The notes beneath the pieces were generated by a model, which saw nothing but the letters and a program-made list of their open reading frames with translations, made no database searches and was not told the origin of the DNA. A program made the position numbers and the translations under genes. Shown piece after piece: positions 48,300-59,534 of a DNA stretch of 64,000 nucleotides. The stretch comes from Paragonimus skrjabini miyazakii (lineage: Eukaryota; Platyhelminthes; Trematoda; Plagiorchiida; Troglotrematidae): the NCBI GenBank assembly GCA_014338405.1, contig JTDE01001124.1, forward strand, positions 1 to 64,000. The letters are read 5' to 3'. Positions within the stretch are counted from its first letter, which is position 1, and each line of letters begins with the position of its first letter.

Positions 48300-51060
48300 G
48301 CTACAGCCAGTTGCAGTGACCCTGAAAGGTCAGGTGTACCGGTAAGACTGGAAACTCAAAGGAAGTGACGTTCGACTGGTTACAACCGATAACATCTATG
48401 CGCTTCAGACTGCTCACAAATAAAAACGTGATTTTCTGATTGTTAACTTCAGCCATGTTCTTATTTTGGAAAATTCTAAGGGTTTTGACAATTAGTCCAG
48501 GTACTGAAGAAGCAAATACGTTCTGACTTCATTCAGTGCAAGAGACAAAACACTCGTTACATACATTTCTATATTTACTGACTAACCTGATATGAGTGAA
48601 CGGAAACAATGTTTGCAAACAATTAAGGTGACTACCCCTCGAAACGGATCATCAGTTTGCACCAGACTAAATCCGTATTATTTCCTCGACATTTTTGCGT
48701 TGAAAGTTTTCAACTTCCTGACGAATGAGTGACTGAGCTTGTCTACAACGGAGTGGCTGGTGGGAAACTGCAGGTATTCTGGAAATATGATAAAAACGGG
48801 ATGTTTCTGATATTCTAACAATGAAAATTCGCCAATCCTTTTCTGAACTCCAGAAAGCTGTTGAGTAAATGTTTGCAGTTCGTAGAAAGGGGCGACCTTT
48901 TTCTAACGCCGACTTATATGGCAAGACCGAGCGATTTCTGCATCCCCTGACACTCCTGTCCCTCCGAACTGTATAGGTTGCAGTCAAACCTACGTTTTTG
49001 GAGAAAGTATTTCCGGATGCTACTGTAGTAATTTAACCTATGGATCAGACAAAAATTACCCATTCAACTTTTACTGTGGAAAACCGCCCATGGGTTGTGT
49101 CGTGAAAATGCTCACAAAGATTGGAAAACAAAAATGATGTGAAACGTACACTCTTTTTAAGCAGTAAGGTTTACTGTTTGTTCACGAAATTACGTCCTGT
49201 CGACATGTTATTTCGTCCTTTGTGCAAATTAAGCTTTGAAGTTACACCGGGTTTGTAGAACAATGATTTCTGTGAAGTTACAAAAATGGCCAAATTGAAA
49301 AGTCTCTCTGGGATTGTTGAATAATTAATAGCCTGGCGTTTAAAATAAAGTAAAATGATTTTAAATAATACTTCCTACTTGGGACAAACAGTTAAGCATT
49401 CAATAGACACTTTGTTTGCCTTCACGGATTACGATACGTGGACTGAGTGACGGGTTTGCATCGATTCGAATGGGTGCAAAATAGCGCTTATGCATTGACC
49501 GTAATTAAACTGGCTCAGTTATAAACAGGCCAGATGGGAAGCTACCGACGCAGACGTCGATTCAACGACGACAAGCGGAAATATGCAGAAAGTCACCAAG
49601 TAGCTTGAAAAACTTCAAATAGAAACAGCTAGTTATGGGGTGAGTTGTGGCTGTTCAGTTGTTGTTCGTTTATTTGTTTAGAGTCGGAAGATGGTTGGTC
49701 AATTAGTAAGGTGCACAGTGGATCAAATCTGGGCAAACAGGAAGTACCTGTTCGAAACGACGAAGATGGTGATCATTAAAGTTCACTGTGATATTTGCAT
49801 GATGTCTCCAACATATTCAACTGGCACGCGTAGAAAATCAAATTTTCTATAAAAATAGTACTGGGGGGTTGATAAATCTACTGAATATTCTGTCAGACAA
49901 GTCACTGAGAACTGCTTTGGTTTGGAAACAGTCAAAAAATAAATGTCCTCACAGGCCCAATTCCGTCATGTTGTGTAACTAATTCAGACCATTAGTGACA
50001 TAACAAATAAATGTCTTATATAGGATAGCGACAGCTATAACGAAGCAGTTATTGGCATACTAAGCGTTCACATGTAATTTTGGCGAACATCTTGAACGTG
50101 AAGTGTCATAGCTGTGGCAATTATTTAAATCATAGTGCACGAACTGGATTAAATAGACATTTTTCTCCTGACTGGCCTACATGTTAAAAGTATGTCGCTT
50201 TTATCACACTCCGTTAAGTACATTAACCATTGATTAGTTTACGGATAGGTTTGCGTCATTGAAACTCGCTGAATCTTCAGCAGTACAGATTACAACTGAT
50301 TCAACTTATAATCACATAATCTAACAGTGAATACTCTGTAGTATTCGGGAAAAATTTATTTAATAATTGAAAAGGGAAATCAAGAGCATAACTGGGATCA
50401 TAATCGGTTGGCAAACCTTTATAAATTTGAACGAAAATGTGATAAGGTCACGTGAAGACTTCGTAATGGTTGACTCATTAGGAACGGTTGTAACACTTGT
50501 GACAGTAGAATTGCTTAATCAGTAATGCACTACATAATAAAGTGAGTTGTTAAAGTGGTGAGTTAATTATTCGAGACATTTTTTATATAATTTCGTTAAC
50601 ATTTATCCCCCGTCAATTTGAGAAATTGATTCATCACCAATATCTTCCTAAGTCGGAAGTGCATTGGCCTAGGTCACAATAGGCTGATATTAGGTGGTCC
50701 GTTATTTTGGTTATGAGAAGAAATGTGTAGTAAACAATCTAGTTTTATTGCCTCATTACACTGAATATTAGACATTTGTATGGGCTTCTTGCAGTTCGTA
50801 AACAGTATAGTAGTAGGATAAAAGATAGTAATAATTGATAACAACCAAGTTCTACTCATGAGACCTGGTTACATGACGCTAATCACGTGTATCCATCATG
50901 CATCCACCCAGGGTATGGATTTCTGATCACAGGGGTTTGATTGCTTCGACTTGACATCGTTTAGTTCATAGTGGTTTAACTTAAGTGAATTGCAGTTGGT
51001 TGTGGCATTACTTGCGAAAATTCGTCAGCTGGCTCCGGTGGTGCCGCACAGATGTAATAT
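48300..51060. other. Intergenic DNA with one stop-poor patch
   Basis: At 48667-48987 two minus-strand phases are open together (one 106 codons; another reads FTQQLSGVQKRIGEF and further). I recognise no domain in either. The rest is AT-rich with no familiar repeat. A weak tRNA-like pair of boxes near 49710-49760 was not accepted. Confidence 0.35.
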
Positions 51061-51069
51061 GTCGCCCTG

Positions 51070-51130
51070 AAGGAATTGGCCGGATTGATGGGATATTCGA
51101 TTTAACCGAGTAGCTAGTGATAACAACCGA
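51070..51130 (+). repeat. Dispersed repeat piece shared with the 58.07-kb foldback spacer
   Basis: GAAGGAATTGGCCGGATTGA and the following GGGATATTCGATTTAACCGA resemble GAACGAATCGGCCGGGTTGA and ATGGTTCGATTTGAACAAAT at 58073-58116, roughly 70 percent by eye over about 60 bp. The nature of the element is unknown. Confidence 0.35.
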
Positions 51131-51585
51131 ACACGCTCTTAAATTTCATTGAGGTTGTCAAATTGAACGATGTTCCCCATTGTGTTCAGGTAAACGCTGT
51201 CCTGTGTATCTTATACAGACTGTCTGGCATAAAAAACGAAAAGGCAAACATTGAAAGACAACGTTCACAAGCTGCATATTTCGTTGGTGGAAAAGAACAC
51301 CTGATGGGGAAGCAAACGAAACAGGTAAGCGAGCCGCAAAATTGGTTCTGTTGGTAGAGACCCAAAGTTGCCCTGTTGTGGTTTCCACAGAGGTACTGCT
51401 TTTGAACAATAACAAACTAAAAACGGTTTTTGTCTGCAGGTCACGGCACTTCTAGCTTTGTACTCGTTAGCATCTGCTCACAAATAAATTATTCTGGATA
51501 ATCACTTTCAAAGTGTGTTCTTCATCTTCTGTAGTATCATTCGAGGAAAGTTCCGTGGTTCTAACTAGACTAGCTCTTTTTGCTT
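51131..51585. other. Intergenic DNA, nothing recognised
   Basis: Opposite-strand frames (51163-51357 plus, 51158-51415 minus) have no motif. It could include the unrecognisable 3' end of the PLE that follows on the minus strand. Confidence 0.35.
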
Positions 51586-51589
51586 GCTA

Positions 51590-52365
51590 AGATTCTCCTT
51601 TTGTTTTGGTGCTGCAAAAGCTAACAAAATTCATGTAATCCTGCCAAGGCTTCTTTACGACGTACTTTACGTTGTATTATGTCATCCCTGCGACAAGACA
51701 GAAGCACGTTCAACAGTGCTATATCTCCAGGTAGTTTAGGATCTGGTATAAAGTGTATATTTTCGTGAGCAGAGATAAAGTGCAACAGTATTTCACCATA
51801 CTATTTATCAAGAGAAAACGACTTTAAATTGCCAACTAACAAATCTCTTTCTAGTTTTGTCACGAAAATATCAACCGACCAAAATGTTTGTGGCGACCAC
51901 ATCATTACATCTTCCACCTGAAGATATAGCCTGCTGTGGAACCTGAACTGAACTTGTGCAGCAATATGATGGTTGTTCTAGCTTATTGTCTTCATACAAG
52001 AAAAAGAAAATATCGATTTTTTCCCTTTGTGGGATTTTTGTGAAGACAGATGTGGTGCAGAGCGAAAATGTACATTTTCCCGTCAAGTCCATTTACTGTA
52101 AAGTTTTAACAACATCAAAGGAGACTGTCAGACTGTAATTGGCTATTTTATCTACCTGGGTCTACCGATTCAACTGGTTGCTTTGCCGTCACATCCTACG
52201 GAAAACTGCGCGAATCTAAAGTTGGTCATAATGGTGCTTCACTCATGCGCATCTTGGGTAACCTACAAATTCTATGACTTGGATCGTTTACAAGTCTAAT
52301 CCTTATAGAGGTATCTGAACTAATCATCCCTTCCTGCTTCATGGGTTTTAATATTTCGTCACTGT
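51590..52365 (-). pseudogene. Penelope-like element remnant, fingers to thumb
   Basis: Motifs in correct order on the minus strand across several frames: DSDEILKPM (52350, for DENIIILKPDKG), RICRLPKMRM (52270, for YGLPKTHKPG), SVFTKIPQREKIDIFF (near 52060, for SLFTNVPLHETIDFIY, the first catalytic region with its Asp replaced), VPQQAISSGGRCNDVVATNI (near 51930, for the QQIDGVAMGS to LADVF region), and WQDYMNFVSF (51640, for GQYMNFMSF). The frame 52092-51871 holds the two middle motifs. YVDD is not recognisable. Spacing is shorter than in the 31.6-33.6-kb copy, so deletions occurred. The endonuclease end was not found. Confidence 0.7.
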
Positions 52366-52369
52366 CTGT

Positions 52370-54645
52370 TTACTGGTCATAGTTTTGTCTTTTGGATTTC
52401 CGGTGTTAACAACCTTAGTTGCCAGTGACTTCGTCAATTAAAAAAGTAATCCATTTTATCTACAATGACGATTCTTGCATCTTCATTAAATCTGAACACT
52501 AAAATATTCTAGCTTTGCATCAGCGACCCTAGTGAAGGTAGTTAGCATGTTGCTGGTCATGATTGTTTAGCCAAATATTGATAACCGAGCTGAACCAAGT
52601 GTGATTTGAGCATCTCAACACAACTTGCAGACAGTAGATGAAGATAGCTCAACTGGTCTTGAAGGTATTCAAACAGACTTTCTAAATTTAACTGTTGTAA
52701 TATAATTACAACCAACCCGCTCCTAATCTTGATGAGGAATCTTCACAGTAATTTACCGATGCCTGAATGGAAAAACAATACGCGTACAGCTCCGAATTTC
52801 ACAGCCAATATTCATTAGGCTTGTCGATTTAAGTTGATTTTACCGTTTCAACGCTTTTTTTTCTCGTCTATTGGTCATAGTCTGCTGAACTTGGACTCAC
52901 CGGCATCATTCCAATGATAACCTGACGGTGATGGTATGCTTTTAGTCCTAGTCGCACGGCCTTCTCCTTGTCGTCTCCCTCTATTTTGTAAATGGTCGTT
53001 TAATTAAGGTCCCATTGGTATTTTCGTGATTTTGTCTATGAATGATTAGGTAATTTAAAGTGTTTAATGCGTTGTTCCATAAACCTGACAGTAGCATATA
53101 TCTCTGCTAGTTGTGTACGAAAATTATTATTCCCAGCAAATCCTCTCTCTGTTAAATTACTGTAAACACGCTTAGATTGTTCACGGAAGGAAACGTAAAG
53201 CAAACAGGTTTATAGCCATGCTACATTGGCTAATTCAGTTTTATTGATTGCAGTTTATACTTTTATGCCAACCATTAAACATACAGGATATTTATTATAC
53301 TGGTGAAACACTCATTGTTATATGAATTTTATTTTCCGAGACTCAAATCGAGTATATTATTAACTTCTTTTGGAGCTATCACTGGTTTATTTTGTGAATT
53401 CTCTCCACATACTGACTAATGGGTGAGTGCTTATTCCGATTTATCATGTTAACCAATTAACTGGTTAACTATCTTATCAGTCTAGATGGATCAAAAATGG
53501 TAATCACGCAGCATCAGCTGAGAAACAGTTCGTTCCCAAAATATATATATACAAATGTTAGGTTAGCCGATAATTTTTGCAATAATCAATGTGGTACAGC
53601 ATCCCGTTGCAGACTTCAGTTGTACCAGCACCTACAACATCTCGGACTAACGTCGATTTGTAAAGTAATTAATATAGGTGGTATATCGACGAATACCAGT
53701 TAACCAAAATTATACTTCTTTAATAATCGTTATTTACAGTTTGATTATTGAGCCTGACACACCAACGTGTACAACGGCGTTTTTAAACAGCCATATAAAT
53801 GACTAAATGTTCATAAACTCGGCAGGTAGCAACGTGAAACTTGACACACCATGGCAATAACGGTTTTTATTGTTAAGGGTGATATGATCGGTTGGTTCTA
53901 CCGTTGTTTCTTTCAGTCGTCATCCATCGCACTAAGCAATTCACAACATGCAAAACACGCTACCCAGTGGAGTGCTTGGGAAGTTCTTTTCTTGTCTTGA
54001 ATGAAATGCACATGAAAGACTGGCAATACTGAAAAGGATAATCAGGAAACCATCTGTTACCCAGATTACTGAGTTCGATCTGTACTTCATTCACTTGTGT
54101 TAAACGCAAACCCTATCGTGAATAATTATTCACTGTATGCATGTTATGCTTATCTCTGTAGAGTGTCACAAGCTGACCAAATTCTTGTTTTTCATGACAG
54201 AAGTGGCGAAAATATCATTTTCCTAGCCAAGAATTCTTTCATCGCATCTGCCTCGTCTTCTCATATTTAAAATAATGTTTTCTGGCAAACTGTCATACTA
54301 TATGCGCCACGCTTTACACGTGGTACGGTTGTATGCAGTCAGAAAATGTGTAGCTTTGACATATCTTAATTACAAGGTTGCCTTGAAATAACACGTTTAT
54401 AAAACTGTTTGACCTGTCATTTGAATTAGTGCTAAGTTATTTTACAGTTTTATTTCAGTTACGGTTGTCAAGAGGAATAATTTTCAAGATGTCATCACAA
54501 ATAACGGCTTGAAAATGTGCACACAGTACAAAAGCTTTTTAGCTAGGTAAGATTGCTCGCCAGAAGAAAGGTGGCTAATTATCTTGACTGCATTTACAAA
54601 TAAGAACATTTAATGAGTATTTGTGTTTAAATTTTACGCAAAGAA
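52370..54645. other. Intergenic DNA, nothing recognised
   Basis: Short frames (53497-53703 plus) and AT-rich sequence without familiar motifs. Confidence 0.4.
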
Positions 54646-54649
54646 ACAA

Positions 54650-55395
54650 GCCTTAAGATATTTGCTTTTTGATAAATGAACAGATTTCCTCGTGGCTAGG
54701 ATAAACTGCACATTATATGAAAGCGTGTCAACATCTATATTGTACATACGCTACGTAAGTGACAACCTGACCGTTTTAGTGTTCCGGTGACTTGAGCATG
54801 TTGTTTTTGAAGTTGAGTCGAGCGCGCCCGAAATTGCAGCTAATGAAACAGAATTGGATATTTGACTTTCATACTTAGATATCTTAGTTCTTGGAAGATC
54901 AGATGGCACGTTAGGAAGCTACACCTACAAGAAACCTACATGAACAAGAAAGTGTGTGCATTTCGGAAGATTCTGTTCGGTTAACCTTAGAAAATCTGTT
55001 CAGAAGTCTTTTTCACAGAGCGTGGGTGCTTTCAATAAAAGACTGTCCACCGCTAAAGCTAAGCATTCTGAAGGATATTCTGAAGTTTCAAGAGTACCCA
55101 TGATACCTTGTTAGAAAATATAGAAACGCCATTGCTTCGAGAATGCAGGTTAATAGAAATGTGGAGAAAAACGGTCTGCATAGAACTCTCGTTTCTAGAT
55201 GATGACTAGTCACCAATGTAAGAATGCTGAACTCTAACGAGATTAAAAATCAAATCTGATGTTTATTTTCGGAATGGGCTGATTAAAAATATTTGGGATT
55301 TCGATGTTTGCAGTAAGTTGCAAGTGGCATTCAACTTTGCTGACAAAATTCCCCTGTGGCTTCTGCCCTGTGAAACTCCAAATCAACGTATAAAG
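54650..55395 (+). pseudogene. Penelope-like element remnant, palm and thumb
   Basis: In plus-strand frames, FLVARINCTL (near 54690) matches VFMAKVEKSL. LYIRYVSDN (near 54740) matches LYKRYVDDM, with YVDD changed to YVSD. LSYLDILVLGRSDGTLGSYT then YKKPT (near 54870-54940) matches LPFFDILVSRRSDGSIERSA then YHKPT. SVQKSFSQSVGAFNKRL continues into the thumb. From 55258, DVYFRNGLIKNIW and KLQVAFNFADKIPLWLL match DVYIKLPFKRDSLV and VALKRVYNAAKLVLL, which lead to the endonuclease. The GIY-YIG domain is not recognisable. Stops in nearly every segment show an old copy. Confidence 0.7.
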
Positions 55396-55399
55396 TTAG

Positions 55400-57855
55400 T
55401 TGAATGTTCATATGATCCGAATGTACGAAAAAGTCCCCAGAATCCCTGTTGACAATGGAAATCTTACTGCCCCATTCACAATCGAGATTAAATCATCAGC
55501 CATGCACCAGCGTCATACATAAAATGGCGCCTAAATCTCTGTCATCCGATGAGATTGAACTCAGAACAACAGCCAAGACTGTTCAAAAGCATGATTGATG
55601 TCTTGTTTTACTCCGATATAAATGTCGGTGGCCTCGGCAAACCCTTTTTATCACTTACGTCATTAAACAGATGTAATCACGAAAAACACACATGAAGAAA
55701 TACAGCTACGCAACAACTTCTGCGCAATCTCGCACTTCAACCCTTTCATCGTCTTGCTGTCAAACTGACGTTAGCAGCAGGGATCATTATTACGGACAAG
55801 TAGACAGCAAACCAGCGTGTCGTGAAGATCTCTACACCACGCACAACGATACTTGTTTGCAACGTTCTCTAACGCTGAACACGTCACACAACGGGTTAGA
55901 GAACTTCTTCAGAACCTTTCCTTGCCTACATATCATAACGATATAATTTGGAGTTGACTTGTTGCGAGAGAAAATTGGTCGCTCACGTGAACGCACAAAA
56001 TCAACGGAAGAATGTAAATGCCAATGTAGTGCCAGTCTGGAAATTTTATCCCCCTCCCTTATTCCTGCCTTCCTACTCATTTGGGCAGATGTAGAAGATT
56101 TAGCATCGTAGCTTCACTAGTAATGTCCAATTAGTGAAACAAGGTGTTATTGGCTATTTTCTTAGGAACGACTTATTTATTAAACAGGAAAATCTTATAC
56201 ACAAAGATGATGCAACCCTAGTTTTCGACATGGTTTTTGAGAACTATACAGAGTGGAAACCAAAGTCAGATTGAGGATAAGTAAATACAGTTCTAACGAA
56301 ATAATTCAACGGACCTCCGTTTTTCTTCGTTACTGAAACCGCCACTTTTACGGAGTATTCAAACGTCCCACTGGACATAATAACAATGGTTTACTACATG
56401 CACTGTCACGAGTATTCTTCTAGCGAGCAGGTCTCTCAATATTCGATTTCTCAGGTAATACTGTAGCAGTTTTGTTACGCATCTTCAGCAGCATATCAAC
56501 TTTATATATGTGAGGTACCTAACAGACATTTTGCCCAACTATATATACATTTCAAGAAGCAGTAAATTCTGAAACGCTCATTCAAGTGTGCTCCATGAAA
56601 TGCCTGAGCCACAATATCGAATCACGTGTCTTAATTAAGTGAGGATACTATAATTCATTCTAACCACCAGTGTGATTCCTAGATTTGGAGGATATATGCT
56701 TTTCGTTCAAAATAACTTGTTACTGATATCCCCAAGAACTTCATATGGTTTACGAATTCTCATTGTTACATTCCAGTTCATCAAGAGAACAAATTGTTCT
56801 AGATGTGGTGATCAAAAAGTTGGTGCTTTAATAGTTATCTTCAGTCAATTTACTACAACAGCATTTATTTAAAAATCGAATGCAGACTTGTTGCTGAAAA
56901 GGGAGTTACTTTAACAGCAAACGCCTTTTCTGTATTTTATTGGTACAGAGCCTTCCAGTAATAATACGAAGGTTACAAACACAGTCTCTTCTTTTTGGCT
57001 CATTAAAAAGTTAATCACAATACACTGTACTGAAACGTTTTTCAAATAAGTAACTAGTAGTCTGTACAAAGTTCATGGCTGATAGTAGTATAGACAACTC
57101 CATAATCCGTGTTGTGGATATTAAGTCTTGAATATGCGTGTCAAATTTGACCCATTTTTCTAGATCTTTTTGGTGACCGAGAACTATAGCTACGCAACTT
57201 TCTGACAGTGACTGCACGAGCCTTCATCATGTTCTATTCTGTGGAAGAACAGAATGCTTGTCTACTGTTAAGGAATGATAAAAATGAACCTGCGAGGTAA
57301 CAATTATGTCCACCCATGTACGCCACTGAACAATCGGCCCTCAATAAACTCAGTGTAGGACAATGTGTAGATTAGTCCTCGTTTCTGTAATCAAACTGAT
57401 AGTTATTTGAGTTTTCGGACTAAACAAACCGTTTTTGTGTTTATTAGCAAGTGGCTATCAAGAATGTTACTTGATATACATTATGTTTCGTAGGAAGTTA
57501 ATGGCAATGCATTTATACAGTTAAACTGTGTGAGATTCTCAAGTTTTCAGTAGAACGAAACTAATAATATTACCAAATATTTACTTTGGCACCATCTGCG
57601 TTGTCTGCTTACTGAAGCGGCCTTCTATCGTTGCAGCTCGCAGCGACATGCGTAGACAGAAACACGAGTCGATCAAAAGGTGATTATTTAATTTGGATGG
57701 ACGTCTAGAGTGTTGGACGCTTTTAGAAGAATATCACATTTTGACTGAGAGAAAAAGTCGCTTAGGTATATGCTCTCCCTTTGAAGCGTTTTTGATAAAT
57801 AAACACACAAGTTGAACAGTGGTCGAAACGCTGTACCTTGTCAAACACAAACAAA
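55400..57855. other. Intergenic DNA, nothing recognised
   Basis: The 84-codon plus frame at 55692-55946, the overlapping minus frame 55832-56080, and others show no motif. A hammerhead-like string on the minus strand near 56490-56460 was considered and not accepted. Confidence 0.4.
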
Positions 57856-58650
57856 TATACTGTGAATATGCCTGGTCTAGATATGAGAACAATCGCGCAA
57901 CAAACGGGCTTGTTTTCAGTGTTTGAAAATCAAGCTGAATACAACACATTTGTATGAGTTCTTCGGGGGTAGTACATAAGTAGGATGAGAGATTGTAACC
58001 AATAATGTCAAGTTCGTGAAAACTGTGAAGTCTAATTATGTAACGCCAGTAATCTATTTCGATAGATCAGCTTGAACGAATCGGCCGGGTTGATCAGATG
58101 GTTCGATTTGAACAAATGCGCAGCGACCATCGATGAGCAAGTCTTTATCGATCCTTCAGCCAGCTATGCCGGATGATGCCTCGCAAACGTTCAGTTGGTC
58201 GCCTTGTTGTTCGGCCTATGTAGTTTATTCAAAAAGAACAAACAAAACGTCAGACACAAAACGAAGCAGTATTTACAGGCAATACATCGTATATTGGCTA
58301 TCGCAGAAACCATCGCAATCCGCTTTCACCCACCCCCGTTGTGCTGACAAAAACGTCTGATCATATCACTGAATCTTCCGTGACCATGTGTCAATAGCCC
58401 GGTTCGGTGTGTTACGTGAGTGTACCGATTTTCCAAAAACGTTCAAAACCCAAGCTACCGGCGTTACATAATTAACCTTCACAAGTTTGACTAACTTGAC
58501 ACTAATGGTTATCATCTCTCACCCTACTTATGTACTACCCCCGGTGAACTCATATAAATGTGTTGTATTTAGCTTGATGATCAAACACTGAAAACAGGCC
58601 TGTTTGTTGCGCGATTTTTTTCATATTTAAACCAGGCATATTCACGATAC
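57856..58650. repeat. Foldback element with arms of about 200 bp
   Basis: 57856-58055 and 58452-58650 are inverted copies at roughly 85 percent identity by eye. Shared blocks include GTGAATATGCCTGG, AATCGCGCAACAAAC, TTTTCAGTGTTTGA, GGGGGTAGTACATAAGTAGG and TTAATTATGTAACGCC (second-arm form). The 396-bp spacer is GC-richer and contains an open plus frame (58133-58360, 75 codons) of unknown nature, plus the dispersed segment shared with 51070-51130. It could be a foldback DNA transposon or two facing retroelement ends. A PLE remnant begins about 170 bp to the right. Confidence 0.75.
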
Positions 58651-58819
58651 CCCACTGTACTAAAAGAACTTAATACGTGTATTAAGTTCAGTACCTAAAT
58701 GTTGAAAGCAAATACAGCTCTCAAGTTTCTGGACCAATGTATCGAACACTTAAAATTCTCGAAACATTATTGTACCGTCCTCCTACGAACTTGCATCAGT
58801 ATCAACCGGACTTCAATAT

Positions 58820-59530
58820 AACAGCTAACTTTAAGTGGGAAAGACACATGGAGGAGCACAGCATGCGAACTGATCTATAAGCGAATAGTTTTCGCCAGGA
58901 TATTGGCAGAGGTGTCACCAAATGAGACAAGCGAGTTGGACAGTTACGTTTAGCAGATCTTTGCCGAAAGACGAGAAAATAATCAGCAAAATTGAGAAAT
59001 CAACTCAACCCGACCAGACCTCAGGCTGAACTTCAGAAAAATCCGGAAAGGTACGTGCGTAATTTTTTTTATCTCAGTGTTGGATGAATTCGCTGTTAAG
59101 GTTTTACCAATATTACCCGAATTTTGCTATCCTAAAAGTAAACTCAGGCAGTTGAATGTAGAAAGTTAATCTGCAATCCTTTATGACTAACTGATCGATC
59201 TGAAACCATCATCAGCTCTTATTGCTGAGGTGATCAAAGCAACTTTAGTTCAGTCGTGCTAAAAACACATGGCCCGGAAAACAAGTAAAAAACTACCCAC
59301 TGAACAGCACCTAACCTCACTGGAGTCCCTGAGGCGAAATAAGGATATATTATAATATCCAGACCTGCCAAAGGTGCTGGAGCCTTTATTATAGATAAAG
59401 CTGATTACTTAGCTAAAATTAATGCGCTACTGGCAGATAGAAACAAATTTCTCGTGTATGAAGAATACAAAGAACAAAACAGGGGCCATTGAGAAAGTAT
59501 TAACAAAAACACTGAGATGTATCATGTCGA
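58820..59530 (+). pseudogene. Penelope-like element remnant, amino terminus to fingers
   Basis: Plus-strand motifs: TSELDSYV and QIFAERREN (near 58930, for VDAQFENLYAQL), EQHLTSLESLRRNKDI (near 59305, for GEHLEALQQMRKDENI), then after a frame change RPAKGAGAFIIDKADYLA and INALLADRNKF (59365-59450, for KPDKGTGAVIMNRQEYME and VEEILEDSSKF). This is the best match of any remnant to the nucleotide-binding fingers. The palm and all later domains are absent, so the copy is 3'-truncated or broken by a later rearrangement. Confidence 0.75.
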
Positions 59531-59534
59531 ACAT

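Noticed and set aside
49705..49770. tRNA-like box A and box B near GTGCACAGTGG and TGTTCGAAACG
   Set aside because: Box B deviates at key positions, no acceptor stem forms, and the rest of the SINE unit is absent.
56458..56490. Hammerhead-like string on the minus strand (CTGAAGA, 8 nt, then AAAA, with a possible stem III ACTG/CAGT)
   Set aside because: The G of the GAAA core is missing and stem I does not pair next to the core; no PLE sequence was found nearby, so chance is likely.
57960..58010. Possible decayed hammerhead in the foldback arms (GGATGA, GAGATTGT, AACC)
   Set aside because: The CTGANGA core is absent in both arms and GAAA is not present, so the resemblance is too weak.
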